DNA of 40,161 bases from NCBI GenBank assembly GCA_964591105.1, contig CAZPZR010000009.1:1-40161 (forward strand), given 5' to 3'. A program made the position numbers and the translations under genes. Under the pieces are notes generated by a model. It was not told the origin of the DNA. It did not search any database and worked only from the letters and a program-made list of their open reading frames with translations. This DNA is from CAZPZR01 sp964591105 (lineage in GTDB: Bacteria > Bacillota > Clostridia > Lachnospirales > Lachnospiraceae). This document shows, one piece after another, positions 8,287 to 17,456 of the stretch (the stretch's first letter is position 1; every line of letters starts with the position of its first letter).

Positions 8287-9023
8287 ACACTCACCTCATC
8301 CGCAAGTGGTTCTGCCATCACAACACCGATGTTGTCTCTCCCGCCATTACTGTTTGCCTTTTCAATCAGCATTTCCACTGCCTCTACTATATCTCTTGCC
8401 CCTTTTACTATATCAAACATATCCTCATCTTCGACCATATTGCTCAAACCATCTGTGCACATCAAAATCATATCCCCTTTTTTCAGGCGATATTCATAAA
8501 TGTCTGCTTCCACATCTTCCTTCACACCAATGGCTCTCGTAATAATATTCTTATCCGGATGATTCTTCGCTTCTTCCGCTTTGATTCCTCCCAGTCTTAC
8601 CATCTCTTCTACCAAAGAATGATCCTTGGAAAGCTGGCGAATCTTATCATTAATCAAATACAGACGGCTATCTCCTACATTGGCGAAATACAACGTATTG
8701 CCAACGACGGTTGCTACCACTAATGTAGTTCCCATACCTTCCAGTTTTACATCTGTCTGCGCAACACGAATCAGTTCATTGTTCGCCACAACTACAATCT
8801 TTTTCAAAATCTCTTCTGGCTTATCTAATGATAATTTCTCTAATTCTTCATGCAAAACTTTCACTGTATATTTAGACGCAAAATCACCTGCTTTATGGCC
8901 TCCCATACCATCGGCAACCACAAGCAAGTTTGGAAATGGACCTACTGGTTTGTCTGTTACAAACACATAATCCTGATTCACTTCTCTCCTTCTTCCTACA
9001 TCAGTCCTTGCAAATATCTTCAT
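8280..9023 (-). CDS. prpC: PP2C-type protein phosphatase (PrpC/Stp1)
   Basis: A 247-residue Mn/Mg-dependent phosphatase that removes phosphate from substrates of the adjacent PASTA kinase and from the kinase itself. PPM-family motifs are present: TDVGRRREVNQDY near residues 8-20, VVADGMGGHKAGDFAS near 36-51 with metal-ligand Asp and Gly, GDSRLYLI near 117, CTDGLSN near 188, and NGGRDNIGVV near 225. Length is standard for Stp1. It starts 1 base after rlmN ends and overlaps prkC by 7 bases, so the antagonist pair is made from one message. Confidence 0.95.
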   Translation of the reverse strand: MKIFARTDVGRRREVNQDYVFVTDKPVGPFPNLLVVADGMGGHKAGDFASKYTVKVLHEELEKLSLDKPEEILKKIVVVANNELIRVAQTDVKLEGMGTTLVVATVVGNTLYFANVGDSRLYLINDKIRQLSKDHSLVEEMVRLGGIKAEEAKNHPDKNIITRAIGVKEDVEADIYEYRLKKGDMILMCTDGLSNMVEDEDMFDIVKGARDIVEAVEMLIEKANSNGGRDNIGVVMAEPLADEVSVW

Positions 9024-10070
9024 CTAGTTCTCCTTTTTCCCGGCAGCATAACGTCTGCGAAGCTGTCCGCAGGCTCCATCAATATCTGAGCCTCTTTCCC
9101 TTCTAATAGTAACATTTATTCCGTTTTTTTCAAGTTTATTTTTGAATTCCAGCGCATTTTTGCGGTCTGGTTTTTTGAAATCTCTTTCCTTAATTGGATT
9201 TACCGGAATCAGGTTCAAATGGCAATTTCTGTTCTTCAACATTTCAATAAGTTCTTTCGCATCTTCTGCCTGATCGTTCACCCCTTGTACAAGGCTGTAT
9301 TCGAACGTTGGCCTACGCCCTGTTTTTTCAAAATAGATATCACACGCGTGAAGTACATCCTGCAGCTCATATTTATTAGCAACCGGCATTAATTTCTTTC
9401 TTTTCTCCTGATTGGATCCATGAAGTGACAATGCAAGTGTAATCTGCAGGCCTTCCTCTGCCAGACGCAAAATATTAGGCACAATTCCACAAGTGGATGC
9501 TGTAATATTTCTCTGACTAATGTGTAATCCATGTTCATCAGTTAGCATATGTATGAACTTTACAAAGTTATCGTAGTTATCCAACGGTTCTCCCGTTCCC
9601 ATGATTACGACATTGGATACACGCTCTCCTGTAATCTTCTGAATACGGTAAATCTGACGAAGCATCTCTGATGGTGTCAGATTTCTTTCCAGACCATCCA
9701 GTGTGGACGCACAGAATCTACATCCCATTCGGCATCCAACCTGTGAAGAAATACATACAGAATTTCCATAATTATATTTCATCAAGACACTTTCAATCAT
9801 ATTTCCATCTTCCAATTCGAACAGAAACTTTTCCGTTGGGTCTTCCTTGGAAATCTGTCTTGTAAACATTTCTACTTTTTTTATGACATACTGTTCTTCC
9901 AGTTTGTCGCGAAGTGCTTTTGAAAGATTTGTCATTTCATCAAAACTGTCCACCAGTTTTTCATGCAGCCAGGAATAAATCTGCTTACTGCGAAATGGCT
10001 TCTCTCCGAGATTCAGCATTTCTTCTTTTAATTCTTCATAACTATAAGAGACTATATCTTTCTTATCCAT
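9024..10070 (-). CDS. rlmN: dual-specificity 23S rRNA/tRNA m2A methyltransferase RlmN
   Basis: A 348-residue radical SAM enzyme that methylates C2 of A2503 in 23S rRNA and A37 in some tRNAs. The CxxxCxxC cluster-binding motif is seen as GCRMGCRFCAST near residues 112-123. Other family motifs are MGTGEPLDNYDN near 158, the STCG segment near 192 and the C-terminal GSDIDGACGQL containing the methyl-carrying Cys near 335. The N-terminal region matches the accessory RNA-binding domain (EKPFRSKQIYSWLHEK). It overlaps rsmB by 8 bases. Confidence 0.96.
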   Translation of the reverse strand: MDKKDIVSYSYEELKEEMLNLGEKPFRSKQIYSWLHEKLVDSFDEMTNLSKALRDKLEEQYVIKKVEMFTRQISKEDPTEKFLFELEDGNMIESVLMKYNYGNSVCISSQVGCRMGCRFCASTLDGLERNLTPSEMLRQIYRIQKITGERVSNVVIMGTGEPLDNYDNFVKFIHMLTDEHGLHISQRNITASTCGIVPNILRLAEEGLQITLALSLHGSNQEKRKKLMPVANKYELQDVLHACDIYFEKTGRRPTFEYSLVQGVNDQAEDAKELIEMLKNRNCHLNLIPVNPIKERDFKKPDRKNALEFKNKLEKNGINVTIRRERGSDIDGACGQLRRRYAAGKKEN

Positions 10071-11373
10071 GATTCTCCTTTTGAAACATTGCTATATAAA
10101 ATCCATCGCCTCCGTCAATTCCCGGAAGCAGTTGCTTTTCTTTGAGCAGAACGTATTGTGGATGATTATCTAAAAACCACTTTGTATTCTCTTCGTTCTC
10201 TCCACGGTTGATCGTGCACGTACTGTACACAAGTTTTCCGCCTGGTTTCACATAAGATTCTACCGCTGTCAGGATTTCTCTTTGAAGTACTGAGAGTTCC
10301 TGTAACGCCTGCTCGCTTACCTTATATTTTAAATCTGTCTTTTTCCCAAACACACCCAATCCGGAGCACGGAAGGTCTGCAATTACAATATCCGCTTTTT
10401 CTTTGGAATCCTCTTTGCATACTCTGGCATCCCATTGGATGGCCTCTATGTTCTCCAGACGGCTTCTCTCTATATTTTCCTCTATCAGCGATACCTTATA
10501 TTCTGTCAGATCTCTCGCCTCAACTTTTCCGGTTCCATCCAGCTTTTCTGCCATATGAATCGCTTTTCCGCCTGGCGCAGCGCAGACATCTATGACATAA
10601 TCTCCTTTTTCAGGATTGGCCCACTCTGCCACACGCATGGAACTTACATCCTGAACGTAGAAATCACCATCCTGAAAACTTTGCAGTGCTCCAAGATAAT
10701 CATAGCCTGCAATGGACAATCCACAGGAAACTTCCGGGATTTCTGAAACTTTCACACCTTCATTCTGCAGTTTCTCAATGAGTTTTTCTTTTGAAATTTG
10801 GTGAAGGTTGCAGCGAATAGACACTGGTGTCTCTTCCAGGAAAGCCTCTCCCATACGCTCTACCGTTTCCTGACCGTATTCCTTCAGCCATTTTTCTACA
10901 ATCCATTCAGGCAAAGAATACTTCACAGAAAGATAGCATCGTATATTTTCTTTGTTCGGATACTCTATCTGTTCTAAGTTTCTGCTGATTGTACGAAGAA
11001 CTCCATTTACAAATCCACGCAGATTCGTAAATCCTCTCTTCACTGCAAGCTTTACCGCCTCGTTACAAACTGCAGAATCCGGAACACTGTCCATATATTT
11101 CAGCTGATAAACACTACTGCGAAGAATAGTACGGATTACCGGCTTCATTTTATTCACTTTTACTTTTGAAAATTGATTGATGATGTAATCAATTTCTATC
11201 ATGCGTTCAAGCGTGCCCTCTACCACCCTTGTGATAAATGCACGCTCTTTCTTATCCAGATATTGATACTTATCAAGAACATTCTTCAAGGCAATATGAC
11301 TATATTCCCCATCTCTTGTTATTAACAGAAGTGTCTCTAGGACAATTTCTCTCACATTCACTGATGCTGTCAT
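10063..11373 (-). CDS. rsmB: 16S rRNA (cytosine-967 C5)-methyltransferase
   Basis: A 436-residue SAM-dependent RNA m5C methyltransferase. Residues 1-140 form a NusB-like RNA-binding domain (with TRVVEGTLERMIEIDYIIN and SSVYQLKYMD). Residues about 230-436 form the Rossmann methyltransferase, with DVCAAPGGKA as the SAM motif, DLPCSGLG as motif IV, and YSTCTINRGENE as motif VI carrying the catalytic Cys. Length is typical. It follows the zinc peptidase gene by 29 bases and overlaps rlmN. Confidence 0.95.
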   Translation of the reverse strand: MTASVNVREIVLETLLLITRDGEYSHIALKNVLDKYQYLDKKERAFITRVVEGTLERMIEIDYIINQFSKVKVNKMKPVIRTILRSSVYQLKYMDSVPDSAVCNEAVKLAVKRGFTNLRGFVNGVLRTISRNLEQIEYPNKENIRCYLSVKYSLPEWIVEKWLKEYGQETVERMGEAFLEETPVSIRCNLHQISKEKLIEKLQNEGVKVSEIPEVSCGLSIAGYDYLGALQSFQDGDFYVQDVSSMRVAEWANPEKGDYVIDVCAAPGGKAIHMAEKLDGTGKVEARDLTEYKVSLIEENIERSRLENIEAIQWDARVCKEDSKEKADIVIADLPCSGLGVFGKKTDLKYKVSEQALQELSVLQREILTAVESYVKPGGKLVYSTCTINRGENEENTKWFLDNHPQYVLLKEKQLLPGIDGGDGFYIAMFQKENHG

Positions 11374-11402
11374 GTAATTTCCCCCACACGCTTTCCAAAC
11401 AA

Positions 11403-12107
11403 CTAATCTCTTCTTCTATTATTGGTGAGAAGCACCAAACGCAATAACTGCAGAATCGCAGAAGCTGCACCTGCTACATAAGTTAATGCTGCTGCTGTCA
11501 GTACTTTTCTCGTGCTTCGAACTTCATCCTCATAGAGCATTCCAGTACTTGCCAGCGCGCGCACTGCACGGTTGGAAGCATTGAACTCAACTGGAAGTGT
11601 TATCAACTGGAACAGCACCGCCATGCTAAATGCCAGAATTCCAAGTTCAATCAATATTGAAGACATACTTCCATTTATGAATAAACCAATGATCACTAAT
11701 GGCCATGCAATCTGGCTTCCAAAGTTTGCTACTGGCACAAATGCACTGCGGAAGCGAAGTGGTGCATACCCTGTTGCGTGTTGAATCGCGTGTCCACACT
11801 CATGCGCTGCTACTCCCATTGCTGCTACGGAACATGAATTATACGTAGCATCAGAAAGGCGAAGTACTTTGCTTCTTGGATCATAATGATCTGTCAGATT
11901 TCCAGAAATATGTTCAATTCTCACGTCGTAGATTCCTGCACGGTGAAGCACCTGTTCTGCAGCCTCTCTCCCTGTGATTCCCATGTGATTTCTCACTCTT
12001 GAATACTTTCCAAATGTTGCATTCATCTTCGCGGATGCTGCCAGGCAAAGAAGAACACCTATCATAACTAATATATATGTTGAATCCCAATACATTGGAT
12101 AATACAT
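11403..12107 (-). CDS. membrane zinc metallopeptidase, YugP family
   Basis: A 234-residue membrane protein with an N-terminal hydrophobic helix, the gluzincin motif HECGHAIQH near residues 102-110, and two to three further hydrophobic segments (about 120-165 and 205-228). The family (Zn_peptidase_2, YugP-like) is widespread in Firmicutes and often sits in the fmt-rsmB cluster, as here; its substrate is not established. A TAAGGAGGAG ribosome binding site precedes the ATG. The 87-base gap upstream contains a strong inverted repeat (12144-12182). Confidence 0.9.
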   Translation of the reverse strand: MYYPMYWDSTYILVMIGVLLCLAASAKMNATFGKYSRVRNHMGITGREAAEQVLHRAGIYDVRIEHISGNLTDHYDPRSKVLRLSDATYNSCSVAAMGVAAHECGHAIQHATGYAPLRFRSAFVPVANFGSQIAWPLVIIGLFINGSMSSILIELGILAFSMAVLFQLITLPVEFNASNRAVRALASTGMLYEDEVRSTRKVLTAAALTYVAGAASAILQLLRLVLLTNNRRRD

Positions 12108-12143
12108 ACGAATCTCCTCCTTACATCATGTTTTAGATGTATT

Positions 12144-12182
12144 ATATATGAAAATGAATCAAAATAATTCATTTTCATATAT
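12144..12182. repeat. 16-bp perfect inverted repeat between fmt and the zinc peptidase gene
   Basis: Arms at 12144-12159 and 12167-12182 (ATATATGAAAATGAAT and its exact complement) are separated by seven bases. In the plus direction the hairpin is followed by TTTTT. In the operon (minus) direction it is followed by a TATAAT-containing stretch rather than a U-run. A second small hairpin (ACATC/GATGT, 12123-12140) follows on the minus strand before the next ribosome binding site. The function is not known; see findings. Confidence 0.85.
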
Positions 12183-12194
12183 TTTTAAAGATAT

Positions 12195-13130
12195 TTAAGA
12201 TTTTTTTAGAACTGTTCCTTCTTTCATCTGATAACCACGTAAGAATGCATCCGCCTCCATACGTTTCTTTCCTGGAATCTGAAGTGCACAGACTTTCAAT
12301 TGTCCATCTCCTGTCTGCACGTAAAATCCATCTTTTTCCACCTTCACGATTGTTCCTGGCTCTTCTTCTGTCTGGGCATCACTTACAGTTGCTTCCCAGA
12401 TTTTCATTACTTTTCCATCCCAATCTGTGTATGCACTTGGCCATGGATTCAATCCACGCACTAAGCGTTCAATTTCAACTGCAGATTTGCTCCAATCAAT
12501 ATTTCCAATTTTCTTATCTAGCATGCGGGCATACTCTGTCGTAGACTCTCCCTGTTTTTCCCAGGTTGCAGTCTTTGTTTCTAATGCCTGCAGTGTCTGA
12601 ACACACAATTTTGCGCCTTCCTCTGCCAATTTATCAAATAAACTTCCGCCTGTTTCATCTTTGGCAAGTACAACTTCTGTTTTCTGGATCATATCTCCAG
12701 TATCTAGACCTTCGTCCATCTGCATTGTTGTTACACCAGAAACCTCTTCTCCATTGATCACTGCCCACTGAATCGGCGCGGCACCACGGTATTTTGGAAG
12801 CAAAGACGCATGGACATTGATACATCCATATGGAGTCATTTCCAAAATTTCTTTTGGCAAAAGCTGTCCAAACGCAACAACCACCATCACATCTGCTTCG
12901 TATTTGCGCAGTTCTTCGATACATTCCGCCTCTCGCACCTTTTTTGGCTGAAACACTGGAATTTCATGCCTTAATGCTGCTTCTTTTACTGGTGTATACT
13001 GCATCTTACCGCCACGTCCCTTTGGCTTGTCTGGCTGTGTAACTGCAAGTACGACTTCATGTCCTGCTTCTACCAAAGCGTCTAAAGTGCCTACTGCAAA
13101 ATCAGGCGTTCCCATGAATATAATTTTCAT
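12195..13130 (-). CDS. fmt: methionyl-tRNA formyltransferase
   Basis: A 311-residue cytoplasmic enzyme that formylates Met-tRNAfMet with 10-formyl-THF. It begins MKIIFMGTPDFA as the family does. Motif NVHASLLPKYRGAAPIQWA (about residues 107-125) includes the catalytic Asn and His, and DEGLDTGDM near 143 includes the catalytic Asp. The C-terminal tRNA-binding OB domain occupies about 205-311. Length is standard. It lies 2 bases after def, so the formylation and deformylation enzymes are co-transcribed. Confidence 0.97.
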   Translation of the reverse strand: MKIIFMGTPDFAVGTLDALVEAGHEVVLAVTQPDKPKGRGGKMQYTPVKEAALRHEIPVFQPKKVREAECIEELRKYEADVMVVVAFGQLLPKEILEMTPYGCINVHASLLPKYRGAAPIQWAVINGEEVSGVTTMQMDEGLDTGDMIQKTEVVLAKDETGGSLFDKLAEEGAKLCVQTLQALETKTATWEKQGESTTEYARMLDKKIGNIDWSKSAVEIERLVRGLNPWPSAYTDWDGKVMKIWEATVSDAQTEEEPGTIVKVEKDGFYVQTGDGQLKVCALQIPGKKRMEADAFLRGYQMKEGTVLKKS

Positions 13131-13132
13131 TC

Positions 13133-13603
13133 TTATTCCTCCTCGTTTGGAGTATCCTGTAAATCTCCAATCACGTGTTCTACATACAGATGTCCATCTA
13201 AGTGATCAATCTCATGGCAGAGTGCACGTGCAAGAAGTTCTTCTCCTTCCACTACAATCTCTTCCATATCTTCATTCAACGCTTTTACCTTTGCGTAATT
13301 TGGTCTTGTAACAACCCCGAATTTTCCTGGAACACTTAAGCATCCTTCTTCTCCAGTCTGTTCTCCGGCTGTTTCAATGATTTCTGGATTGATGAGCACC
13401 ATTGGTCCCTCTCCAACATCAATTACTACAATTCTTTTTAAAATTCCAACCTGTGGAGCTGCAAGACCTACGCCCATTGCTTCGTACATCGTATCTAACA
13501 TGTCATTGATCAAAATTTTTGTACGCAATGTCATCTTTGTTACATCTTTACATTTTTTTGTTAATACATCGTCACCCATCTCACGAATTACTCGAATTGC
13601 CAT
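13133..13603 (-). CDS. def: peptide deformylase
   Basis: A 156-residue metalloenzyme that removes the N-formyl group from nascent proteins. All three motifs are visible: GVGLAAPQVG near residues 43-52 (motif 1), EGCLSVP near 87-93 (motif 2, metal-ligand Cys), and HEIDHLDGHLYVEH near 129-142 (motif 3, HExxH-type His ligands and catalytic Glu). This is the short form typical of Clostridia. It sits 14 bases after priA and 2 bases before fmt. Confidence 0.97.
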   Translation of the reverse strand: MAIRVIREMGDDVLTKKCKDVTKMTLRTKILINDMLDTMYEAMGVGLAAPQVGILKRIVVIDVGEGPMVLINPEIIETAGEQTGEEGCLSVPGKFGVVTRPNYAKVKALNEDMEEIVVEGEELLARALCHEIDHLDGHLYVEHVIGDLQDTPNEEE

Positions 13604-13617
13604 TTTTCTTCTTCTCC

Positions 13618-15846
13618 TTAAAATGTTTTCATTGGATCGAAATCAAACTGAATTCTCAGCGATTCAAATCCTTTATTAATTTCTATATATTGTTCTAAAA
13701 GATTTTTCACATCAATCAAATAGTTTTCTTCTTCACACTTGATGTAAATAATCTTTCGATATCGATCATTTACTTTTCCTACAAATGGACTCGCAGGTCC
13801 AATCACTTGAAGCAGTTTCTTTTTATCTGCACGCAGTGCAAATTCTTTCAGATAATCTGCTGCCATCGACAGATACTGTTCCTCTTCTCCTGTCATGAGT
13901 ACCGCAAGCAACTTGCTCACCGGCGGATACCCCATCAAATCACGATAGCGCATCTCGTCCTCATAGAATCCCAGGTAGTCCTGCTTTGCTGCCCGCTCAA
14001 TGCTGTAATGTTCTGGACTATAGGTCTGAATCACAACTTCTCCCTTTTCACGTCCACGTCCAGCCCTTCCTGCTGCCTGTGTCAGCAACTGAAAGGTGCG
14101 CTCGCCAGCCTGATAATCATCAGAATACAAGGACATATCTGCTGCCAGCACTCCCACAAGAGTAACTCCTGGAAAGTCATGTCCTTTCACAATCATCTGA
14201 GTCCCTATTAAAATATCTGCTTCTTCATTCGCAAATGCAGACAAAATTGCTTCATGTCCATCTTTATTCTTCGTGGTATCCATGTCCATACGAAGAACCT
14301 TTGCTTCTGGAAATTCTCGTTTCACCAGATCTTCAATTTGTTGCGTTCCTGCCTTGAATCCTCCAATATATGGAGAACCACAAGTCGGGCACTTCTTCAT
14401 CACAGGTTCTTCATATCCACAATAATGGCAGACCAGTTTTCCACCCTTGTGAACTGATAAAGACACATCGCAATGAGGACATTTTACAACAGAACCGCAG
14501 GACCTGCAAGAAATGAATCCAGCATATCCTCTTCGATTTAAAAATAACATCATTTGCTGCTTCTTTTTCAATCTGTCTTCCATCTGTTCTCGCAGTGTGC
14601 GGCTTAAAATGGAACGGTTCCCTGCCTGCAATTCTTCACGCATATCCACCACTTCTACTTCTGGCAGTGTCTGAGCTGTTGCTCTTCGCTTTAGTTCCAG
14701 TAGTCTGTATGCTCCCTGTTGGCACTGATAGAACGCTTCCAAGGATGGTGTTGCTGAACCAAGCACCACACTGGCTCCTTCGATTTTGGCACGCTCAATT
14801 GCCGTTTCTCTGGCATGGTATCTTGGAACTTGTTCACTCTTGTAAGTATTTTCATGTTCCTCGTCAATAACGATCAATCCCAGATTAGAAAATGGAGTAA
14901 ACAGTGCCGAGCGAGGACCTATCATTACATCCACTTCTCCGCGTTTCACTCGTTCCATCTGATCGGATCGTTCTCCCGCGGAAAGTCTGGAATTTAAAAT
15001 AGATACTCGATTACCAAATTTCCCATAAAAACGGAGTACTGTCTGATATGTCAACGCAATTTCCGGAATCAGCACGATTGCCTGCTTTCCTTCTTGCAGT
15101 ACCCGGTGAATCATCTCAATATAAACTTCCGTCTTCCCGCTTCCAGTGACTCCATATACCAGATAGGTTCCTCGTTTTCCAAACTGGTAGTCAGACCAAA
15201 ATGTTTCAATCGCACGTCTCTGCTCGTCTGTATACTGCACTTCTGTCCGCACGATTTCCTGCTGTTTGACCGGATTTCGGAAGACATCTTCTGACTCAAT
15301 TGCCAAAATTCCTTGTTCTTCCAATGCCCGAAGGACAGACAGCGTAACATTCAACTTCTTTGTAATCCAGTCGTAATCTTGTTCCGGCTGTTCCAGAAGC
15401 CCAGACAACACTCTCGCTCTGGCCTTCTGATTCTTACGGAGAAATTGTTCCAACTTCTGTTTTGCAGCTTCTCGCTCCAAGAGCAGGCGAACCTTTCGTT
15501 TTTGCTGGATTTTCTCCTGTCTCTTAATCGGAAGCACCGTTTTCAAAGCCTGAATCATCGTTCCACCGTAGTGCTCTTTCATCCAGGCCGCCAGTGCAAC
15601 CAATTTGGCCTCGATTCCTACTGCTTTTGGAACACAGCGAAGAATTTCTTTTACTTTTTCTTCTTCGTAATCGACAGTTTCGGAAAATCCCACAATATAC
15701 CCTTGCGTTTCACGATTTCCCCGTCCGAACGGAACTATCACTTCCGTCCCAACCTGTACATCATTTTCCAAAGCTTCTGGAATGCGATATTGGAAGATCT
15801 TATCTAATTTTTCATGTGTAATATCAATAATAATATTAGCGTACAT
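13618..15846 (-). CDS. priA: primosomal replication-restart helicase PriA
   Basis: A 742-residue DExH helicase that recognises stalled forks and reloads the replisome. An N-terminal 3'-DNA-binding domain (about 1-110) is followed by Walker A GVTGSGKTEVY near 231, DEEH near 327 and GSATPSLE near 360. A zinc-binding insertion with paired cysteines (CRSCG, CPHCD, CHYCG, CPTCG) spans about 440-490. QAAGRAGRG near 595 is helicase motif VI. It overlaps the end of murE by 11 bases. Length is typical for Clostridia. Confidence 0.97.
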   Translation of the reverse strand: MYANIIIDITHEKLDKIFQYRIPEALENDVQVGTEVIVPFGRGNRETQGYIVGFSETVDYEEEKVKEILRCVPKAVGIEAKLVALAAWMKEHYGGTMIQALKTVLPIKRQEKIQQKRKVRLLLEREAAKQKLEQFLRKNQKARARVLSGLLEQPEQDYDWITKKLNVTLSVLRALEEQGILAIESEDVFRNPVKQQEIVRTEVQYTDEQRRAIETFWSDYQFGKRGTYLVYGVTGSGKTEVYIEMIHRVLQEGKQAIVLIPEIALTYQTVLRFYGKFGNRVSILNSRLSAGERSDQMERVKRGEVDVMIGPRSALFTPFSNLGLIVIDEEHENTYKSEQVPRYHARETAIERAKIEGASVVLGSATPSLEAFYQCQQGAYRLLELKRRATAQTLPEVEVVDMREELQAGNRSILSRTLREQMEDRLKKKQQMMLFLNRRGYAGFISCRSCGSVVKCPHCDVSLSVHKGGKLVCHYCGYEEPVMKKCPTCGSPYIGGFKAGTQQIEDLVKREFPEAKVLRMDMDTTKNKDGHEAILSAFANEEADILIGTQMIVKGHDFPGVTLVGVLAADMSLYSDDYQAGERTFQLLTQAAGRAGRGREKGEVVIQTYSPEHYSIERAAKQDYLGFYEDEMRYRDLMGYPPVSKLLAVLMTGEEEQYLSMAADYLKEFALRADKKKLLQVIGPASPFVGKVNDRYRKIIYIKCEEENYLIDVKNLLEQYIEINKGFESLRIQFDFDPMKTF

Positions 15847-17311
15847 CTTTTCCCTTTAATTCTTCTAATACTTCTTTGATAAGAACTCGGTCATCCATGT
15901 CATATTTTACACCCTTAATTTCCTGGTATGTCTCATGTCCTTTTCCTGCAAGTACAATGACATCGCCAGATTTTCCATGTTCAATCGCATAACGGATTGC
16001 TTCCTTTCGGTCGCAAATATCTACATATGCGCCATCTGTCTTTTTCATTCCAGTGATAATATCATTGATAATATCCTGTGGTTCTTCAAATCTTGGGTTA
16101 TCAGAAGTAATGATTGTAAAGTCAGAAAGTTTTCCAGACACTTCACCCATCTCAAATCTTCTTGTCTTAGAACGGTTTCCACCACATCCAAAGATTGTAA
16201 CCAGTCTTCCTGGATGATAGTCGCGTAATGTCTTCAATAAACTTTCCAAGCTCATTGCATTATGCGCATAGTCAATCATTAACGTAAAGTCATCGGCTAC
16301 TTTCACCATCTCTATACGGCCTTTTACTTTCGCAACTTTCAGTGCCTTTTTAATATTCTCAACTGGAACATCAAAATGTCTGCACACTGCAATCGCTGTC
16401 AAAGAGTTGTAAACACTGAATTCTCCTGGAATATCAATTTCTACATCGAAGTTCATCAATCCATTCACCTGATATTTCATTCCAAGGTAGCCTGGTCTGG
16501 ATACATGCTCTACATTTACAGCACGAAGATCTGCTTTTTCAGAGAATCCGAAAGTCTCTACTTTGCAAGTTGCTCCCTGAAACACATCTTCATACCATTC
16601 GTCATCCACGTTGGCAATTCCAAGTTTACACTGTTTGAAAAGAAGACCTTTGCAACGCTTGTAATCATCAAAGTCTGTATGTTCATTTGGTCCAATATGG
16701 TCTTCTCCCAAGTTTGTGAAAATTCCAATTTCAAATGGAATTCCAGCTGTTCGATGAAGCATCAGCCCCTGGGATGAAACTTCCATTACTACACTGTCAC
16801 ATCCAGCTTCTACCATCTCAGCAAAATACTTCTGAATGGTGAAAGATTCTGGTGTTGTATTGGCTGCTGGAATGACTTTATCACCAATGATTGCTTCAAT
16901 TGTTCCTATCAATCCTACTTTGTGTCCAACACCTTCCAGGATTGACTTTACCATATATGTTGTTGTTGTCTTTCCTTTTGTACCTGTAATTCCGATGACT
17001 TTTAATTTGTCAGCCGGATATCCAAAGTATGCTGCAGAAGTAAGTGCCAATGCATAACGTGTATCTGCTACCTTAATAACAGTTAAGCCTTCTGGAGCTT
17101 CCACATCTTTTTCAACAATAACTGCTGCCGCACCTTTCTTTGCTACATCTTCTACGTATGCATGTCCGTCAAATACAGCACCGCTGATACACACGAATAC
17201 GCTTCCCTCTATAATTCTTCTGGAGTCATTGGTCAGTTCTGTAATTTCGATCTGATCACTCCCAGCTACTACTTCATATTCTAAACGTTCTAAAAGTTTC
17301 GTTAATTTCAT
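15836..17311 (-). CDS. murE: UDP-MurNAc-L-Ala-D-Glu:meso-2,6-diaminopimelate ligase
   Basis: A 491-residue cytoplasmic Mur ligase that adds the third residue of the peptidoglycan stem peptide. The ATP loop GITGTKGKTTT is near residues 108-118. The middle domain contains NLGEDHIGPNEH, and the C-terminal domain carries DNPR (about 404-407), the motif that selects meso-DAP over lysine. From this I infer DAP-type peptidoglycan. It is the first gene of the long minus-strand cluster, with a GGAGGAG ribosome binding site and a promoter at 17348-17375. Confidence 0.95.
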   Translation of the reverse strand: MKLTKLLERLEYEVVAGSDQIEITELTNDSRRIIEGSVFVCISGAVFDGHAYVEDVAKKGAAAVIVEKDVEAPEGLTVIKVADTRYALALTSAAYFGYPADKLKVIGITGTKGKTTTTYMVKSILEGVGHKVGLIGTIEAIIGDKVIPAANTTPESFTIQKYFAEMVEAGCDSVVMEVSSQGLMLHRTAGIPFEIGIFTNLGEDHIGPNEHTDFDDYKRCKGLLFKQCKLGIANVDDEWYEDVFQGATCKVETFGFSEKADLRAVNVEHVSRPGYLGMKYQVNGLMNFDVEIDIPGEFSVYNSLTAIAVCRHFDVPVENIKKALKVAKVKGRIEMVKVADDFTLMIDYAHNAMSLESLLKTLRDYHPGRLVTIFGCGGNRSKTRRFEMGEVSGKLSDFTIITSDNPRFEEPQDIINDIITGMKKTDGAYVDICDRKEAIRYAIEHGKSGDVIVLAGKGHETYQEIKGVKYDMDDRVLIKEVLEELKGKDVR

Positions 17312-17347
17312 TCTGAATCTCCTCCGAATTCTTTCGTTATCTTTTTT

Positions 17348-17375
17348 AGTATACCATTATTTTTTTGTGACGCAA
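17348..17375 (-). promoter_or_regulatory. promoter for the murE-led operon
   Basis: On the minus strand TTGCGT (17370-17375), a 16-base spacer ending in TGG and TATACT (17348-17353) make an extended -10 promoter about 30 bases before the murE ribosome binding site. Its -35 overlaps the -35 of the divergent pepT promoter. Confidence 0.6.
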
Positions 17376-17395
17376 AGGCTAAATTGTGTTATAGT
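17367..17395 (+). promoter_or_regulatory. promoter for pepT
   Basis: GTGACG (17367-17372), a 17-base spacer and TATAGT (17390-17395) precede the pepT ribosome binding site by about 45 bases. The -35 matches 4 of 6 consensus positions and is shared with the oppositely directed murE promoter. Confidence 0.5.
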
Positions 17396-17456
17396 ATAGG
17401 GTAGCTATGAATTTCTAATGAAATCATAAAAGCAATTCGAAAGGGGAATGATACCA

